Assembly (NCBI RefSeq): GCF_037038585.1
Contig: NC_092520.1
Coordinates: 121,862,001 to 121,926,000, forward strand
Reading direction: 5' to 3'
Source: Patagioenas fasciata
Lineage: Eukaryota; Chordata; Aves; Columbiformes; Columbidae
Length of the DNA: 64,000 bases
Under the pieces are notes generated by a model. That model saw nothing but the letters and a program-made list of their open reading frames with translations, ran no database searches and was not told the DNA's origin. Below, piece by piece: positions 27,503 to 39,264 of the stretch (position 1 is the first letter of the stretch; each line of letters begins with the position of its first letter). Made by a program: the position numbers and the translations under genes.

Positions 27503-29923
27503 AAAAATCTAAATGAACAAACAACAACAACAAAAAGCCAAACCAATCAACCAAGACAACCAAAACATAACAATCCTCAAAACCTTAAAAAAAAAATTCT
27601 AGCAGCAGAAGGAGCACACTTGTATGAAGGTTCAGCAAGTAAATTTTACCTTTTTGTTTTCCTTTTCTTGTTTGATAGGATAATTTTTAACTTGACAAAA
27701 GCCACTTTGCAATGTAGAATTACAAAATGTATGTTTTAAATCTCCAAACTACAAAACTGCCTTTAATTAGATTCTATCTTGTTCTGAATTTTAACTTTAA
27801 TGATATTCTTCAGTCATATTTTAAAGTTTCTGTCTGTAACTCTGAAGACTAGAAATATTTTTTTTTTTTCATTATAAGTGCTTATAAAAATGTATTAAAG
27901 TTAGTTTCTAAAGAGGGTAAATTTAAAAAGACAACCTGATGGGACAGTTGTGATAAAACTTCGGAACTACACACTTTCAATCTTCCTTTTAAGCACTGAA
28001 ATTTCTTGGATCTTTGACCAAAATAAGAAATAGTAAACCAGCAAGGACAGACAAAAAAATATTCACATCAAATACTTCCTAGTTCTGGACATGACTAATT
28101 CTTCTCTGGATCCTTAGACCTAGTTATAATCTCCTATTAAAGTGTTTTCTGACAAAACCTTTCCATAAGTTATCCACTTACATAAACCATACTCTTTCTG
28201 GAAGGAAAACATCCCTTTTGTAAATTAAACAGATGTGTAAGTTAACTTCAAGCTAAATAGAAAAAACAGACCTAAAATTTCTGTGTCCAGTCAAACTGCA
28301 AACTGGACAGTCATATATCAAAAGTGTTAGCATTTTCTGACTCTTCTAACTAATGGCAGAAAATATGACGAGAATATAGCCTATCTACAGGAAGGGACTC
28401 ATCAAAACATCAACACGTTTATACTCTCGCCCTCCAGAAAGTGTCAAAGAAATTTGGAGAGAGACTTCATCCTGTACCATAACAGAGCAGGACAGAGCAG
28501 TGTGCGGGCTTTTTTGCTTTTTTTTTTTTCTTTTTGAAATTAGATTTAGTGTATGCAAGTCACCATAGACATTTCCCTCCTTTTATCTTCCTTGGAAAAA
28601 AGACATCTTTTAACTGTTTGGGTCTCTAAATTGGCAGGATTACTTAGAATTTTTAAAAGACATTATGGACAACATGTTTCTTTAGTGTCCCAGATGAACA
28701 TGGTACACAATCAATCATTTTGTCAACAAATCTGAAGTTTATCAGTGACAAGCTGATAAAAAAAAATCTCCCAAATTTGTGATTATTTCCTTTAGAGATG
28801 TGTTCAGGAGAAAAGGAATAACAATAAATGCCTCTCTAGCCATGCTGTCATTCTTTGCTTGGATAGTTATGCTTATTTGTAATTCTGACTTGTTCAGATA
28901 CTCCTACTATGGTAAATCGCTTTAAACATAACAAGTTTCAATGGATTATTTTTATTGTTAATGGAAAAGGACCTCATTATAAGATTTTACTGTGCTTATT
29001 TAATGCCGTTTCCCAATGAAAAGCAGATAAACTATGCCTACATTCTTTATAGAGCAGCTAAAATAATTTACCGTTGTAGATGGTAATTTAATTACACACA
29101 AGTTTAAATTTACTTTTGTTTCCCAAAGTAATTAAATTAATCCTCTTGAGGTATGTATACCTATATTGAGAGAGCTTTTTCATACTACATAAAACATTAA
29201 ATCTAAGCGTTATTATGTGTCGAGTGATCAATTAAGGTATTTATAAATGGATAATTGTATGATCATTACTCTACATGTATAATTAGAGCTCAGCAAAATT
29301 CTGACTTTCCATCCTGCAGAATAATCTGAAGCTACACTAATCCTAAAACTAGACGCCGCTGTAACAAATTCATGAATATATATGTCCTGAGAATAACATT
29401 TGTTTTAAACCCTATTGTTTTATCAAGTCTTGCTACAGTAAGTTAATAGGACATAATTTTTGAAACAGGTGAATGAATTCCTAAAAAACTTGGTAGAATT
29501 GATGCACCTTCACAGCACAACAGGATTAATTAGATACACTCCTGGTGATGGACTGCTCTATAGAGCAGATGTTTGACCCCCTGCTGAACTGTTCTACTAT
29601 AAACATAGTAGTATAATCCCCATTTTGTTACTCACTAGGAAAGAAAGTAAATGTTCTCAGCACAGCTCAGAAAGTACTTTTAGCTTCTGCAGGCTTACAA
29701 AGAACCTCTAACTCCCACTGATTTCAAGCCTGTCTTCTGTTAATGTCAACTCAACCCAAAACAAGCGCCTTGTTTCAGGAGGTACCTGTAAGCTAAACAA
29801 AAGTGCCTGTCTCTCAAGCAGCCAAAACAGTCAGAGACCCATTTAAAAAGAGTATTGCTGTGAGGTGGCATCAGCCCTTTTTACTCCTGCACTGCAGCTT
29901 TGGGAAAGGCAATCCAATCTCAG

Positions 29924-30750
29924 AAATCATAGAATCATAGAATCATTTCAGTTGGAAGAGATCCTCAGGATCATTTAATCCAACCATAATCTAAATCTGG
30001 CACTACACCATCTCCCTAAGAACCTTGTATAAACACCTTTTAAACACCTCCAGGGATGGTGACTCCGCCACTTCCCTGGGCAGCCTGTTCTAATGCCTGG
30101 CAGACCTTTCCATGAAGAAATTTTTCCTAATATCCAATCTAAACCTCCCCTGTTACAACTTGAGGTTATTTCCTCTCATCTTATCACTTGTTACTTGGGA
30201 GAAGAGACGAACACCCTCCATGCTACAACCTCCTTTCAGGTAGTTGTAGACAACAATAACGTCTCCCCTCAGCCTCCTTTTCTCCAGGCTGAACAGCCCC
30301 AGTTCCCTCAGCTGCTCCTCATCAGACTTGTGCTCCAGACCCCTCATCAGCTTCATCACCCTCCTGTGCACTCTCTCCAGTACCTCAGCGTCCTTATGAT
30401 GAGGGGCCCAAAACTGAACACAGGATTCAAGGTGGGACCTCACCAGTGCTGAGTACAGGGGCACAGTCACTTCTCCAGTCCTGCTGGACACACTATTCCT
30501 GATACAAGCCAGGATGCTGTCGGCCTTTTTGGCCACCTGGGCACAGTGCTGGCTCATGTTCAGTCAGCTGTCAACCAACACCCCCAGATCCCTCTGCCAG
30601 ACAGCTTTCCAGTCACTCTTCCCCAAGCCTGTAGCGCTGCCTGGGGTTGTTGTGACCCAAGTGCAGGATCCATTCATCCAGCCTTTCCTAATCCCTCCAT
30701 ATGCCCTTCCTGCCATCAAGCACATCAACACTCCCACCCAACCCAAAATG
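29924..30750 (-). mobile_element. CR1 LINE fragment with intact 3' tail
   Basis: The left end shows two tail octamers (atcatagaatcatagaat), marking the 3' end of a minus-strand CR1. The reverse strand then encodes the C-terminal part of ORF2 and the 3' UTR region. Around 30700 the copy lacks about 45 bp that the neighbouring CR1 piece retains. It ends near cactcccaccca at 30740, so it is 5' truncated, as is usual for CR1. Confidence 0.88.
30153..30557 (-). pseudogene. CR1 ORF2 C-terminal remnant
   Basis: 134 open codons on the minus strand match the C-terminal region of CR1 reverse transcriptase-bearing ORF2, with recognisable blocks such as [17 protein letters not shown] and [12 protein letters not shown]. 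Only the end of the protein is present; the reverse transcriptase core and endonuclease are absent. It is part of the 5'-truncated CR1 insertion and is not expected to be functional. Confidence 0.75.
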
Positions 30751-31061
30751 TTTGCTTAGAAGCAACAATATACACTAAAATAATAAACCCACCAAAGGTA
30801 AGCATATCTATTCCCGTAAAAAACAGTAACCATCTGAAACATCCCCCAAAAAACAGCCCTTTTGCATAAATAATCCCTCAGACTCTGACAATATACCCCC
30901 ACTGCAATCAAGAGAGTGTTTACACAGCAGGCCACTAATTCAAAGAATTAGGTCAGATTTTGAAAGAAACACCCGAACTTTAGTGCGAGAACTTTAGTAA
31001 GAGCCTCTGGTACTGCTCCTGAGTTTGCTTCATGTCATTCAGAACTAGTGCCTATAGAGAG
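30751..31061. other. Non-CR1 spacer between two CR1 pieces
   Basis: About 310 bp of A+T-rich sequence that does not resemble CR1 separates two pieces in the same orientation. No gene or other repeat is seen in it. Confidence 0.55.
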
Positions 31062-31863
31062 AAATCAACACCTCCAGGTCCTTTTCTGCCAGGCAGCTTT
31101 CCAGCCACTCTTCCCCGAGCCTGTAGCGCTGCCTGGGGTTGTTGTGACCCAACTGCAGGACCCAGCACTTGGCCTTGTTAAACCTCATACAATTGGCCTT
31201 GAGGCAAATGATCCAGCTGATCCAGATCTGTATGGCCTTTCTACCATACAGTAGATCAACACTCCCACCCAGTTTTATGTCATCTGCAAACTTACTAAGG
31301 GTGCCCCCAATTCCCTCATTCAGATAATCGATAAAGAGATTAAACTTGCCCCAATACTGAGTCCTGGGGAACACTACTTGTGACCTGCTGCCAACTGGAT
31401 TTGGCTGCATTCACCACAACTCTTTGTACCTGGCCCTCCAGTCAGTTCTTTATCCACCACAGAGTACACCCATCAAGGCCATGAGCTGCCAGCTTCTCCA
31501 GGAGAATGCTGCAGCATATGGTGTCAAAGGCTTTACTGAAGTATACAACACTCACAGCTTTTCCCTCATCTACTAGGTGGGTCACCTTATCGTAGAAGGA
31601 GATCAGCCTTTCATAAACCCATGTTTACTGGGCCTGATCCCTTGGTTCTCTTGTATGTGCCATGTGATGTTACTTGGGATGATCCTCTCCATGACCTGCC
31701 CCAGCACTGAGATCAGACTGACAGGTCTGTAGTTCTCCAGATGCTTCTTCTGGCCCTTCTTGTAGATGGGCATCACATTTGCCAACTTCCAGCCAACTGG
31801 GACCTCCCCAGCTAGCGAGGATTGCTGACAGATAATGGAAAGTGGCTTAGTGATCACCTCCAC
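31045..31863 (-). pseudogene. CR1 reverse transcriptase remnant, frame-disrupted
   Basis: Two open blocks on the minus strand cover the reverse transcriptase core. The upstream block (31603-31863) carries GWKLANVMPIYKKG and NYRPVSLISVLGQVMER. The downstream block (31045-31410) carries the catalytic-box region FADDIKLGG, typical of non-LTR reverse transcriptases of the CR1 group. Stops and frame changes separate them, so the copy is dead. Confidence 0.75.
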
Positions 31864-32190
31864 CAGCTCCTCTCAGCACCCTTGGATGTATCTCATCTGG
31901 TCTCATAGACTTGTGGGTGTCCAAGTGGTGTAGCAGGTTGCTAACCATTGCCTCTTGGATTATTTGGGCTTCAGATGTGGAGTAGAGCTAGCCCCTACCT
32001 GAGGCAGAGTCCATGTTGAGAAACTTTTCCGTGCACCATCCCCTGATGCCATCTACCCACTCTGGTCCCCAGGTGCCCATGCTGAAACAGCCAGCTGTTG
32101 GTCAGGGCCCTGTCATGGCTCACTGAAGTGCAGGGTGGCCCTATATATATCTGTCTTCGAAACCCAGATAGGTTTTGCAGCCTGGAACTC
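31062..32190 (-). mobile_element. CR1 LINE fragment, reverse transcriptase region
   Basis: A minus-strand CR1 piece lacking its 3' end. It starts at cacctccaggtcc and extends through the reverse transcriptase core into more N-terminal ORF2 sequence near 32190. Its first roughly 90 bp repeat a consensus segment already present at 30584-30669, so it is either a second insertion or the product of a local duplication. Confidence 0.85.
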
Positions 32191-35100
32191 ACATTTTTAA
32201 TCCTGTTTCTATTAATTTCCTAAATTTCACTTTTATCTTTTGTCTCTCTTGTGAGTTTAGAAATGAGGTGCAGTCCTTTGCAAAGGCAGCTCTGCAATTA
32301 ACCATTTGAGTGCATGAAGAATTATGTCATAGCATCACATTGTCTTAAAAAGAATGCTGCTTGCAATAGATAGCTTGTTAAAACAAGATTAGTCTTTTTT
32401 TCTTAGATAAAAGGATACTTTCATGTTGGTTAGGAACACCTCTGTGTTCATATTGATACAGATCTCTTTTTTTCCCCATTCTGACTTTAATGGAAGGAGA
32501 AAGAGGTGTTTCAGTTTTTATTACCATGGTCACTGCTGAAATGTGTATTAAATTAGAGATGTGCCAGTGCTGGGGTTTTAACAATAATTCAGTTATGGAA
32601 CCACTACAGACATGCCAGTCTCTTCTCTCTGCTTAACATCTGCTTCAATAAATCCGAATCAGATGCTGGCTCACCAAGTCAAGAGTAAAGCCTATGAACT
32701 TAAAACAAATACCTTTGTAAAGCATCTCTTATTAAGGACAGACACATATAAATACGGATGTAGTCATAAGAGACTGAGCTTCCCAGACCAGTTTACAGAA
32801 GAGGATGACAAACACAGATGAGAGAGTTGTATTTTCCTGTTAAGGTAGCAGCAGATTTGGAATGTCTTTGGGTGTTTATGCACATGTATACACCACACTC
32901 CCCATTTCCTAAGCGTAATTTGTTTTTGTGAAGAGGACATCACACAGTCTGACTAATCTCTCACTGCCAAAAGTAGAATAAGCCAAAATTTTAAATGTCA
33001 AATCGCAATACATCACTGGTAAGGAAACTCTGGAAAAAAAAAAGGGAGGAAAAAATTCTCCTCACAGCATCAGGGAGATGGTATTTAAGTTTATTTGATT
33101 CGCTGTCATTAGCTATATATTTTAACTTGCCTATTCTTTATGATGTATTTTGTACATGGCATTTCCTTTGATTCCTTTTAATGAGAATTAAGCCCCTGTG
33201 AGAGGTACGAATGACCAAGGCATTGTGCACCAGAAATTCACCTACAACTATTCAGAGAGGTAGGTACAACACTGAAATATCTTTGTGACCTGCAGCAAAG
33301 GAAAAAAGTCAAAGCACTATTGACAGGCACAGACAAGCAGAAGAGGCCACGGAGATTAATGATACCATTGTGATTCTGCCAAGCCACTGGGCAAATAGTC
33401 ACAGCCACATTAAGTGACACACGGCAGCAAACCCATCTGTGGCAGCAGCAAGAGCTCAGACTGTCCCCGAAAGACAGATCTCTGGTTCAAAGGCAGCAAA
33501 TGTATGTTCAGAGCAGCACTGAGCTAAACACACGCATCCATGTGCAAACAAGCTGGTATGCTTCTTCCCCACCAACTACCAGGGGACATGAAGAGAGACT
33601 GGGTGAAGTTTGGGAAGGTAGCCTGGGCAGCTGTCAGAAACGACCTCACTGTAGCTCCACAAGGGAAAATGCAAAGCACTGCTTTGCCCCAACAGACTAG
33701 ACAGGAGTTTACCTTAGCATTTCGCTCCTGGCAAACAATGGATGTAATTATAGTTACGATGTGCTAGTAAATAGCAACTGCCCTCAGAATTACAAAGCCT
33801 TTTTAGACCAAGTAACTGAATGGAAGAAGCTCCCCCAATCTGCACTGCCATTTGGATTCAGACATTTCTCCTCCCTGCATAATTTGCTATACATTTCTAA
33901 TTTAAGTGTCACATATGAATGTATGCTTTTATACAGTGACCATAATACTTTGTAATCATCAGAGATTGATTTATCCCCCTCTTTTTAATATCTGCTTTAT
34001 ACTTGACATTCCTGTAAAACTTGGTGGCAAATTGCTGCAGTTAGAAAAATACGTTGCTATAAATTTTGAGACAGGGCAAAGAAGTGTTAGCAGTGGTTCT
34101 GCGGTGCTATAAATACTTACTTTTACCTGCTTTGAATATTACAAAAGAGTGTAACAAGTCATTTCTATCCAGGGGAATATTTATGAGAACTGGGAGTTCT
34201 CAAAACACTTCAGCATGTTTTTCTCCATTCTGCCCTGATGCCTGAGTAGTGCCCAGGCTCATATGTTTTCACACAACTAATGGTTCTGGGTCTCTCTCTA
34301 GTGAGCAACATCTAGTGAGATGTTAGAGATGCCCCATGAGGGAGCAGATAGTGCTGGAGGCCACCAGAACAGTGTGATTACCCTGGTGGGTACCCAGCTG
34401 TACCAAGCAGCCCAAGTACGGCAGAGTGGTGAATGGGCTTCTCCTTCCTGCCCTGTGCAGGGCAAAGATGCATCCAGTGATATCCACTGGCCCAAGATAC
34501 CCCAAATTATTTGATTTTAATTCTCTGAAGGATTGACTTCAGTCTCCTCTAAGCTGTGTGATATACCAAGCATTTAGTATGCCAAGATGGGTCAAAATAC
34601 TCAACCTCTAGTTTATTTCCTTTTTTTTTTTTTTTTCTTTTTAAATGAAAAATGGGGGAGGGAAAGATACTATTTTTAATACCATTCTTTCAATCCTGAA
34701 CACATGTGGCAACAAACAGCTTTCTACAAGAAAGTTTTCTTGAGAAAATCACTCAGGTCTGGAAGTCCTGGACACAGGGAGGAAGACCATCATTCAGCAT
34801 CATGGTACTCACCTGGGATGAGGTAAGCCCCAGTGCCTAACGACAACCTATTCTCCACATCCTAGGTGAGTGACCCAGCCACCAAACTGATAAGTCTTCT
34901 GGTATAGCTTCCATCTCCTCAAATAAACCTTTTAAATACCCTGGTTTTCTTTCTGCTTTGGATACGGAAGCTTTCTGACACCATCAGTGTTCCCACACAC
35001 CTCTGTTGATGAGGTGCCCAGTGATCATTAAGAAGTCATATTACTGAACTGGCCATTAAGGTATATATTAAAAAAAACCCAACAAAACAAAACAAAACAA

Positions 35101-38022
35101 ACAAAACCATCCAACAAACAAACAAAAAACTTACAGGACTGTGTTGAAAGAACTTTACTGCCCTTTACAGTCTAGAGACATTGAAGGGACTGAGGGCAGG
35201 AGCAAACAGAGTAGGACATCAAGGAGAAAATAAATTCCTCCTCTCTCCCTTGTTAAAATTCTGCATTTAAACAAAACAGGAAATATATAAGAAATAGCTC
35301 GGTGGGAAAAAGTGCCAAGGCAGTTCAAACATTTCACACTTTCTCAGATCAGTTAGCCCTACTTGGCTAACACTTTCACAAGGTGTTAACAAGTTACAAG
35401 GATAAGCATTCTTACCCTCTGAAACAAGAAATGTTCCAGAACAAATTTCTTTCACCTTCTTCTGTATGGGTCCATATCTTTTTAATCAGACCTTATAAAA
35501 CCTCGCAGGGTGGAAACAATGCATATAACCTATTATTGGCTGTTGTTTGGACCACAGACTGATTGATATTAGGAGATAATAGGGGCAGGCTTTCCAACTT
35601 TGTCTTATGAGAAACACCTGCTAAAGGAAGTATTGAAGTCTGCATGCTAAAAATTGTACAAGACAGCTTTTCAAATATTATTAGAATCACAAGAAAGAGA
35701 TCAATTAAAATGTTAATGATATAAACACAAAGGCAGAGTGCCCCCTCTCATTTTCTTAAGCCCTTATCAAATAGGGACCCGTGAAAAGTCACATAATACA
35801 GAATACAAGTGCAACTAAAAACACAGTAAAGTGAGGGGACACTTAAAAATACATTGCAATGGGTAAACAACAGTTTATAACCATATTTAAATGTTCACAT
35901 TGTTCTTCTGCTGTTGCTTCTGAATTCCTCCTCTGCAAAAGCAGGAGCTCCACCCAAAAGTCAAAACTCATAAAACTTTTTTCCTAGAATGCAGGGAGAC
36001 AATGCCTATGTGTTTGAGCTAATGGAGTATATTTTAATTATCCAATCTCTCCCACAAACTGAACACCCAAAATTATAGACAGATTAGCAAACTAGCGAGA
36101 AGCCAGCCAGCTGAATTTCAGCTTTTTCCTTTCCATTGTATAGGATGGAATATGTCGGAACTATCTGTAAATGAACTTGGGTTTCAGTACAGAAAGAATC
36201 AGAATTCATTAGAGGATATTTTAAAGAAACTAATATCATCTTATGATATTTGATGAAAAGGTATTTTACAGAGGCTCTTAGACTAGCACTACAATGCAGC
36301 AACCTGCCATCATTTCAGAATCATTAATTTAAACAAGGACTCTTCACCTGTTTCTGAGTTCAGTTCTGTTTCTTTCCTCCATAGTAGTGTGGATGAAAAC
36401 TTGAATTAGTCTGTTCTGATCCTAATATATCTATACATTCTGGTGATGCATATATATGTGTGTATGTGTGTTTACACATTTATATTAATGAATGATAAAT
36501 ACGTATATATGTACAGGCAAATGTACAATTACATCTGTCTATATATATATTTGTACTTCTGTCTTGAATTCAGATGGAGTGCAAACAGAAGTCATGGCAT
36601 TTCAAAATTGCATACATTTTACTTTCTGTTGCTAGGTCACCACAGCCGCAGCTGAAACCTGTTCTTCTCCATGCTAATGGACAACCACTTACAGGTCTGT
36701 GCGGTGCATGGCCAAGCCCTGAGACCTCACCTTCATGCCATCAGCCTGGGCACCAGATCCTTCTGCTCCACTCTGGTGTCACGGGCCTGCTGAACTCTGG
36801 AAGACCTTATGCAATGGCTGTTGCTTTGCTCATGTCTGAAAGAAAATATAAAAAATCATGCTAAGAGGAAAGACTATGAGTCTGGACACTTTAGTGGATG
36901 CAGTGCTTTTTTTTAATACCTTGAAAAAGTGGTAATTGTGCTCTCCAGGCAATATACCACTAGTATCATAGTAACGACGTAGTTCAAGAAAGTATTAGGT
37001 ATTTCTAAAGTTTTTTTTACAATATAAAAAACAAACAAACAACAACAAAATCTGTCACAGAAATATAGCTTTCTACTTGAGCTCAATTTGGCAAGTTTCT
37101 CTAGCAACTTATGACCAATATAAAACCCACAAATAAGTTATCATCTTCACAGTGAGCATCAGAGTTCAGTGAATGTAACACAGCATAACTTGTGTGGGTT
37201 GTGGCCTAATTCAGTTTACATTTTGATGTAATTTATGAAATGCATAGCACATGGAAATTGTCCAGTTTTCACTACTAGGCTCACTGTAAAATGAGATGTG
37301 TACTAGCACTGTAGAGGGCTGGTGCTCCTTACTAGGAGCAAGGTCAGACGTTTTGGCCTTAATTGAGTCTGCAGTGTTCATTCAGACACTCTTTGTAAAC
37401 CCTAAAGTATTTTGAGCAATATGACTAGTTGGCTGAGACTTCCTTATATTGCCTGGACCACAACAGGATCTGTGAAGCAATGCTTTATGTTATGAGGTAG
37501 AGGTTTAGAGTATAACATAGAAGTGCTATGAAACTGTTATGTCTGCACCCTTTGTGTGTGTGTGTACAGAATTTCACACTTAAAGAATTTTACTTAAAAA
37601 GGTTTAGGAAAATCATGGCTTCCAGACTGCACTACTTGTTACTCTGCCATGATGGTAACCGTTGTAGTCAGTTATTTCACCACCACCACACTCAAACCCT
37701 AGGGACTGCATTTGTCAAGATCCAAAAATAAACACCTTAAGATAGAAGAGTTGGAAAACTAATCTTCAGTTTGCAAAGACGCAAAGGTGAGCCATTTGTT
37801 CCAACATCAAGCAGCTGAGACAATACAGCACATACTTTACTTCATATATTTATTTCTTGTCTCAGCATGGCATATCTCCTTACATTGATACTTGCAGTGT
37901 CTAAACAGACAAACATCACTACTCTATAGGAATCGTCTACAAAATCTACATCTTGTACATGCATTTAACGAAGAGTTGCTAAGGCTTAGGACACAGTATC
38001 AGTTGTGACTGTTTCAGTTTAC
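32191..38022. other. Noncoding stretch with weak exon candidates
   Basis: Mostly A+T-rich. It contains a (CAAAA)n tract at about 35070-35127 and a TA/TG-rich block at 36447-36560. Minus-strand segments at 33242-33289 (48 bp, strong splice sites) and 35502-35646 (open, acceptor good, donor weak) are possible exons, but I do not call them. Confidence 0.4.
37849..37854 (-). promoter_or_regulatory. Possible poly(A) signal AATAAA
   Basis: AATAAA on the minus strand lies about 170 bases after the TAA of the candidate exon at 38023-38193. It is followed within 20-30 bases by a T/G-rich region (gtatgtgctgtattgtct). The arrangement is that of a vertebrate polyadenylation site. Confidence 0.33.
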
Positions 38023-38193
38023 TTAAATGCCAAGATCCTCATTTTCAGAGTTTTCTGCTTCAGTAACTGTTCCCGCTCTGAATAAAGGACTAACATCAAT
38101 TATCCAAGTGTCCATCCTCCTTCCACTTAACAAAATTTTGTGCTGCAGATGGTGCAAATGGCCCAGCATATGCAAAATGTGGTATATTTGTTT
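38023..38193 (-). CDS. Candidate terminal exon with stop codon (phase 0 in)
   Basis: A good acceptor (tttggtagtctttcag) opens a frame of 56 codons ending in TAA. The translation is His/Leu-rich at first (YHILHMLGHLHHLQHKILL) and acidic at the end (TEAENSENEDLGI). An AATAAA follows at 37849-37854. It could be an alternative last exon fed by the phase-0 donor at 44930. A second frame is open for 31 codons here, which lowers certainty. No family recognised. Confidence 0.3.
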   Translation of the reverse strand, partial: KQIYHILHMLGHLHHLQHKILLSGRRMDTWIIDVSPLFRAGTVTEAENSENEDLGI

Positions 38194-38550
38194 CTGAAAG
38201 ACTACCAAAGGCATCAGAGAGTTCATGTGAAAGGTAGACTGGCAGAACTCTCTGGAGGAGTTTGCCCATTTATAGCATGTCTAACTTCAGACAGGGCTAT
38301 CAGCTCTCCTCTTCCACAGGAGCTGCGTATGTAAGTCTTTGTACCTCATTGCCTGAAAATATTTGAGAGTCAGGGCTGGGAAAACTGCCTGAAAATAAGT
38401 TTCCAGATGGGGGTTCAAGAACGTAGCCTGAGACAAGTGCTAGCCTGATGCAGCTTTCATTTTCTCAAAGTGCTTTGGTACAGATTTCTTAAACAAAAAC
38501 ATGTTCAGAAATTGCTATCGAATTAACATCACAATTACCATTTCATAAGT

Positions 38551-39264
38551 TGGGGAATGATCTATTAGAGAGCAGTGTAGGGGAAAGGGACCTGGGGGTC
38601 CTGGTGGACAGCAGGATGACCATGAGCCAGCACTGGGCCCTTGTGGCCAAGAAGCCAATGGCATCCTGGGGTGTATTAGAAGGGGGGTGGTTAGTAGGTC
38701 GAGAGAGGTTCTCCTCCCCCTCTACTCTGCCCTGATGAGACCACACCTGGAATATTGTGTCCAGTTCTGGGCCCCTCAGGTCAAGAAGGACAGGCAACTG
38801 CTGGAGAGAGTCCAGTGCAGGGCAACAAAGATGATTAAGGGAGTGGAACATCTCCCTTATGAGGAAAGGCTGAGGGAGCTGGGTCTCTTTAGCTTGGAGA
38901 AGAGGAGACTGAGGGGTGAACTCATTCATGTTTACAGATATATAAAGGGTGAGTGTCACAAGGATGGAGCCAGGCTCTTCTCAGTGACAACCAATGATAG
39001 GACCAAGGGTAATGGGTTCAAACTGGAACACAGGAGGTTCCACTTAAATATGAGAAGAAACTTCTTCTCAGTAAGAGTGACAGAACACTGGAACAGGCTG
39101 CCCAGGGAGGTTGTGGAGTCTCCTACTCTGGAGACATTCAAAACACACCTGGACACGTTCCTGTGTAACCTCATCTAGGTGTTCATGCTCCGGCAGGGGG
39201 ATTAGACTAGATGATCTTTTGAGGTCCTTTCTAATCCCTAACATTCTGTGATTCTGTGATTTTG
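38551..39264 (+). mobile_element. CR1 LINE, 5' truncated, relatively young
   Basis: The plus-strand copy begins within ORF2 (ctgggggtcctggtggacag) and runs to a complete 3' end with tail units attctgtgattctgtgat at about 39264. The body is little decayed and the ORF2 C-terminus is still open. Confidence 0.9.
38687..39178 (+). pseudogene. CR1 ORF2 C-terminal fragment, open for 163 codons
   Basis: This is the C-terminal domain of the CR1 reverse transcriptase polyprotein, with [31 protein letters not shown] and [19 protein letters not shown] blocks and a natural stop shortly before the 3' tail. The endonuclease and catalytic reverse transcriptase parts are missing because of 5' truncation, so it cannot act on its own. 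It is the longest open frame in the window that belongs to a recognisable family. Confidence 0.85.

Larger units (their letters stand above)
20513..29923. other. Long noncoding stretch
   Basis: No supported gene over 9.4 kb. It holds a (TG)n tract, an (ATT)n tract, a TA/CA-rich block at 22727-22795, a G-run/C-run/A-run junction at 27443-27502, a G+C-richer block at 23600-24060, and a homeobox-site-like TAATTA-rich block at about 28930-29300. No transposon bodies were recognised. Confidence 0.45.

Noticed and set aside
30546..30869. Plus-strand frames of 81-107 codons
   Set aside because: Antisense readings of the minus-strand CR1 sequence.
33242..33289. Minus-strand 48-bp segment with strong splice sites
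   Set aside because: Too short for the open frame to be informative; phase 2 in and out fits only if other weak exons are accepted.
35502..35646. Minus-strand open segment of 117-145 bp with a good acceptor
   Set aside because: Both possible donors (gttata, gttttat) are poor, so boundaries and phase cannot be set.
38543..38959. 138-codon minus-strand frame
   Set aside because: Antisense of the plus-strand CR1 ORF2 remnant.
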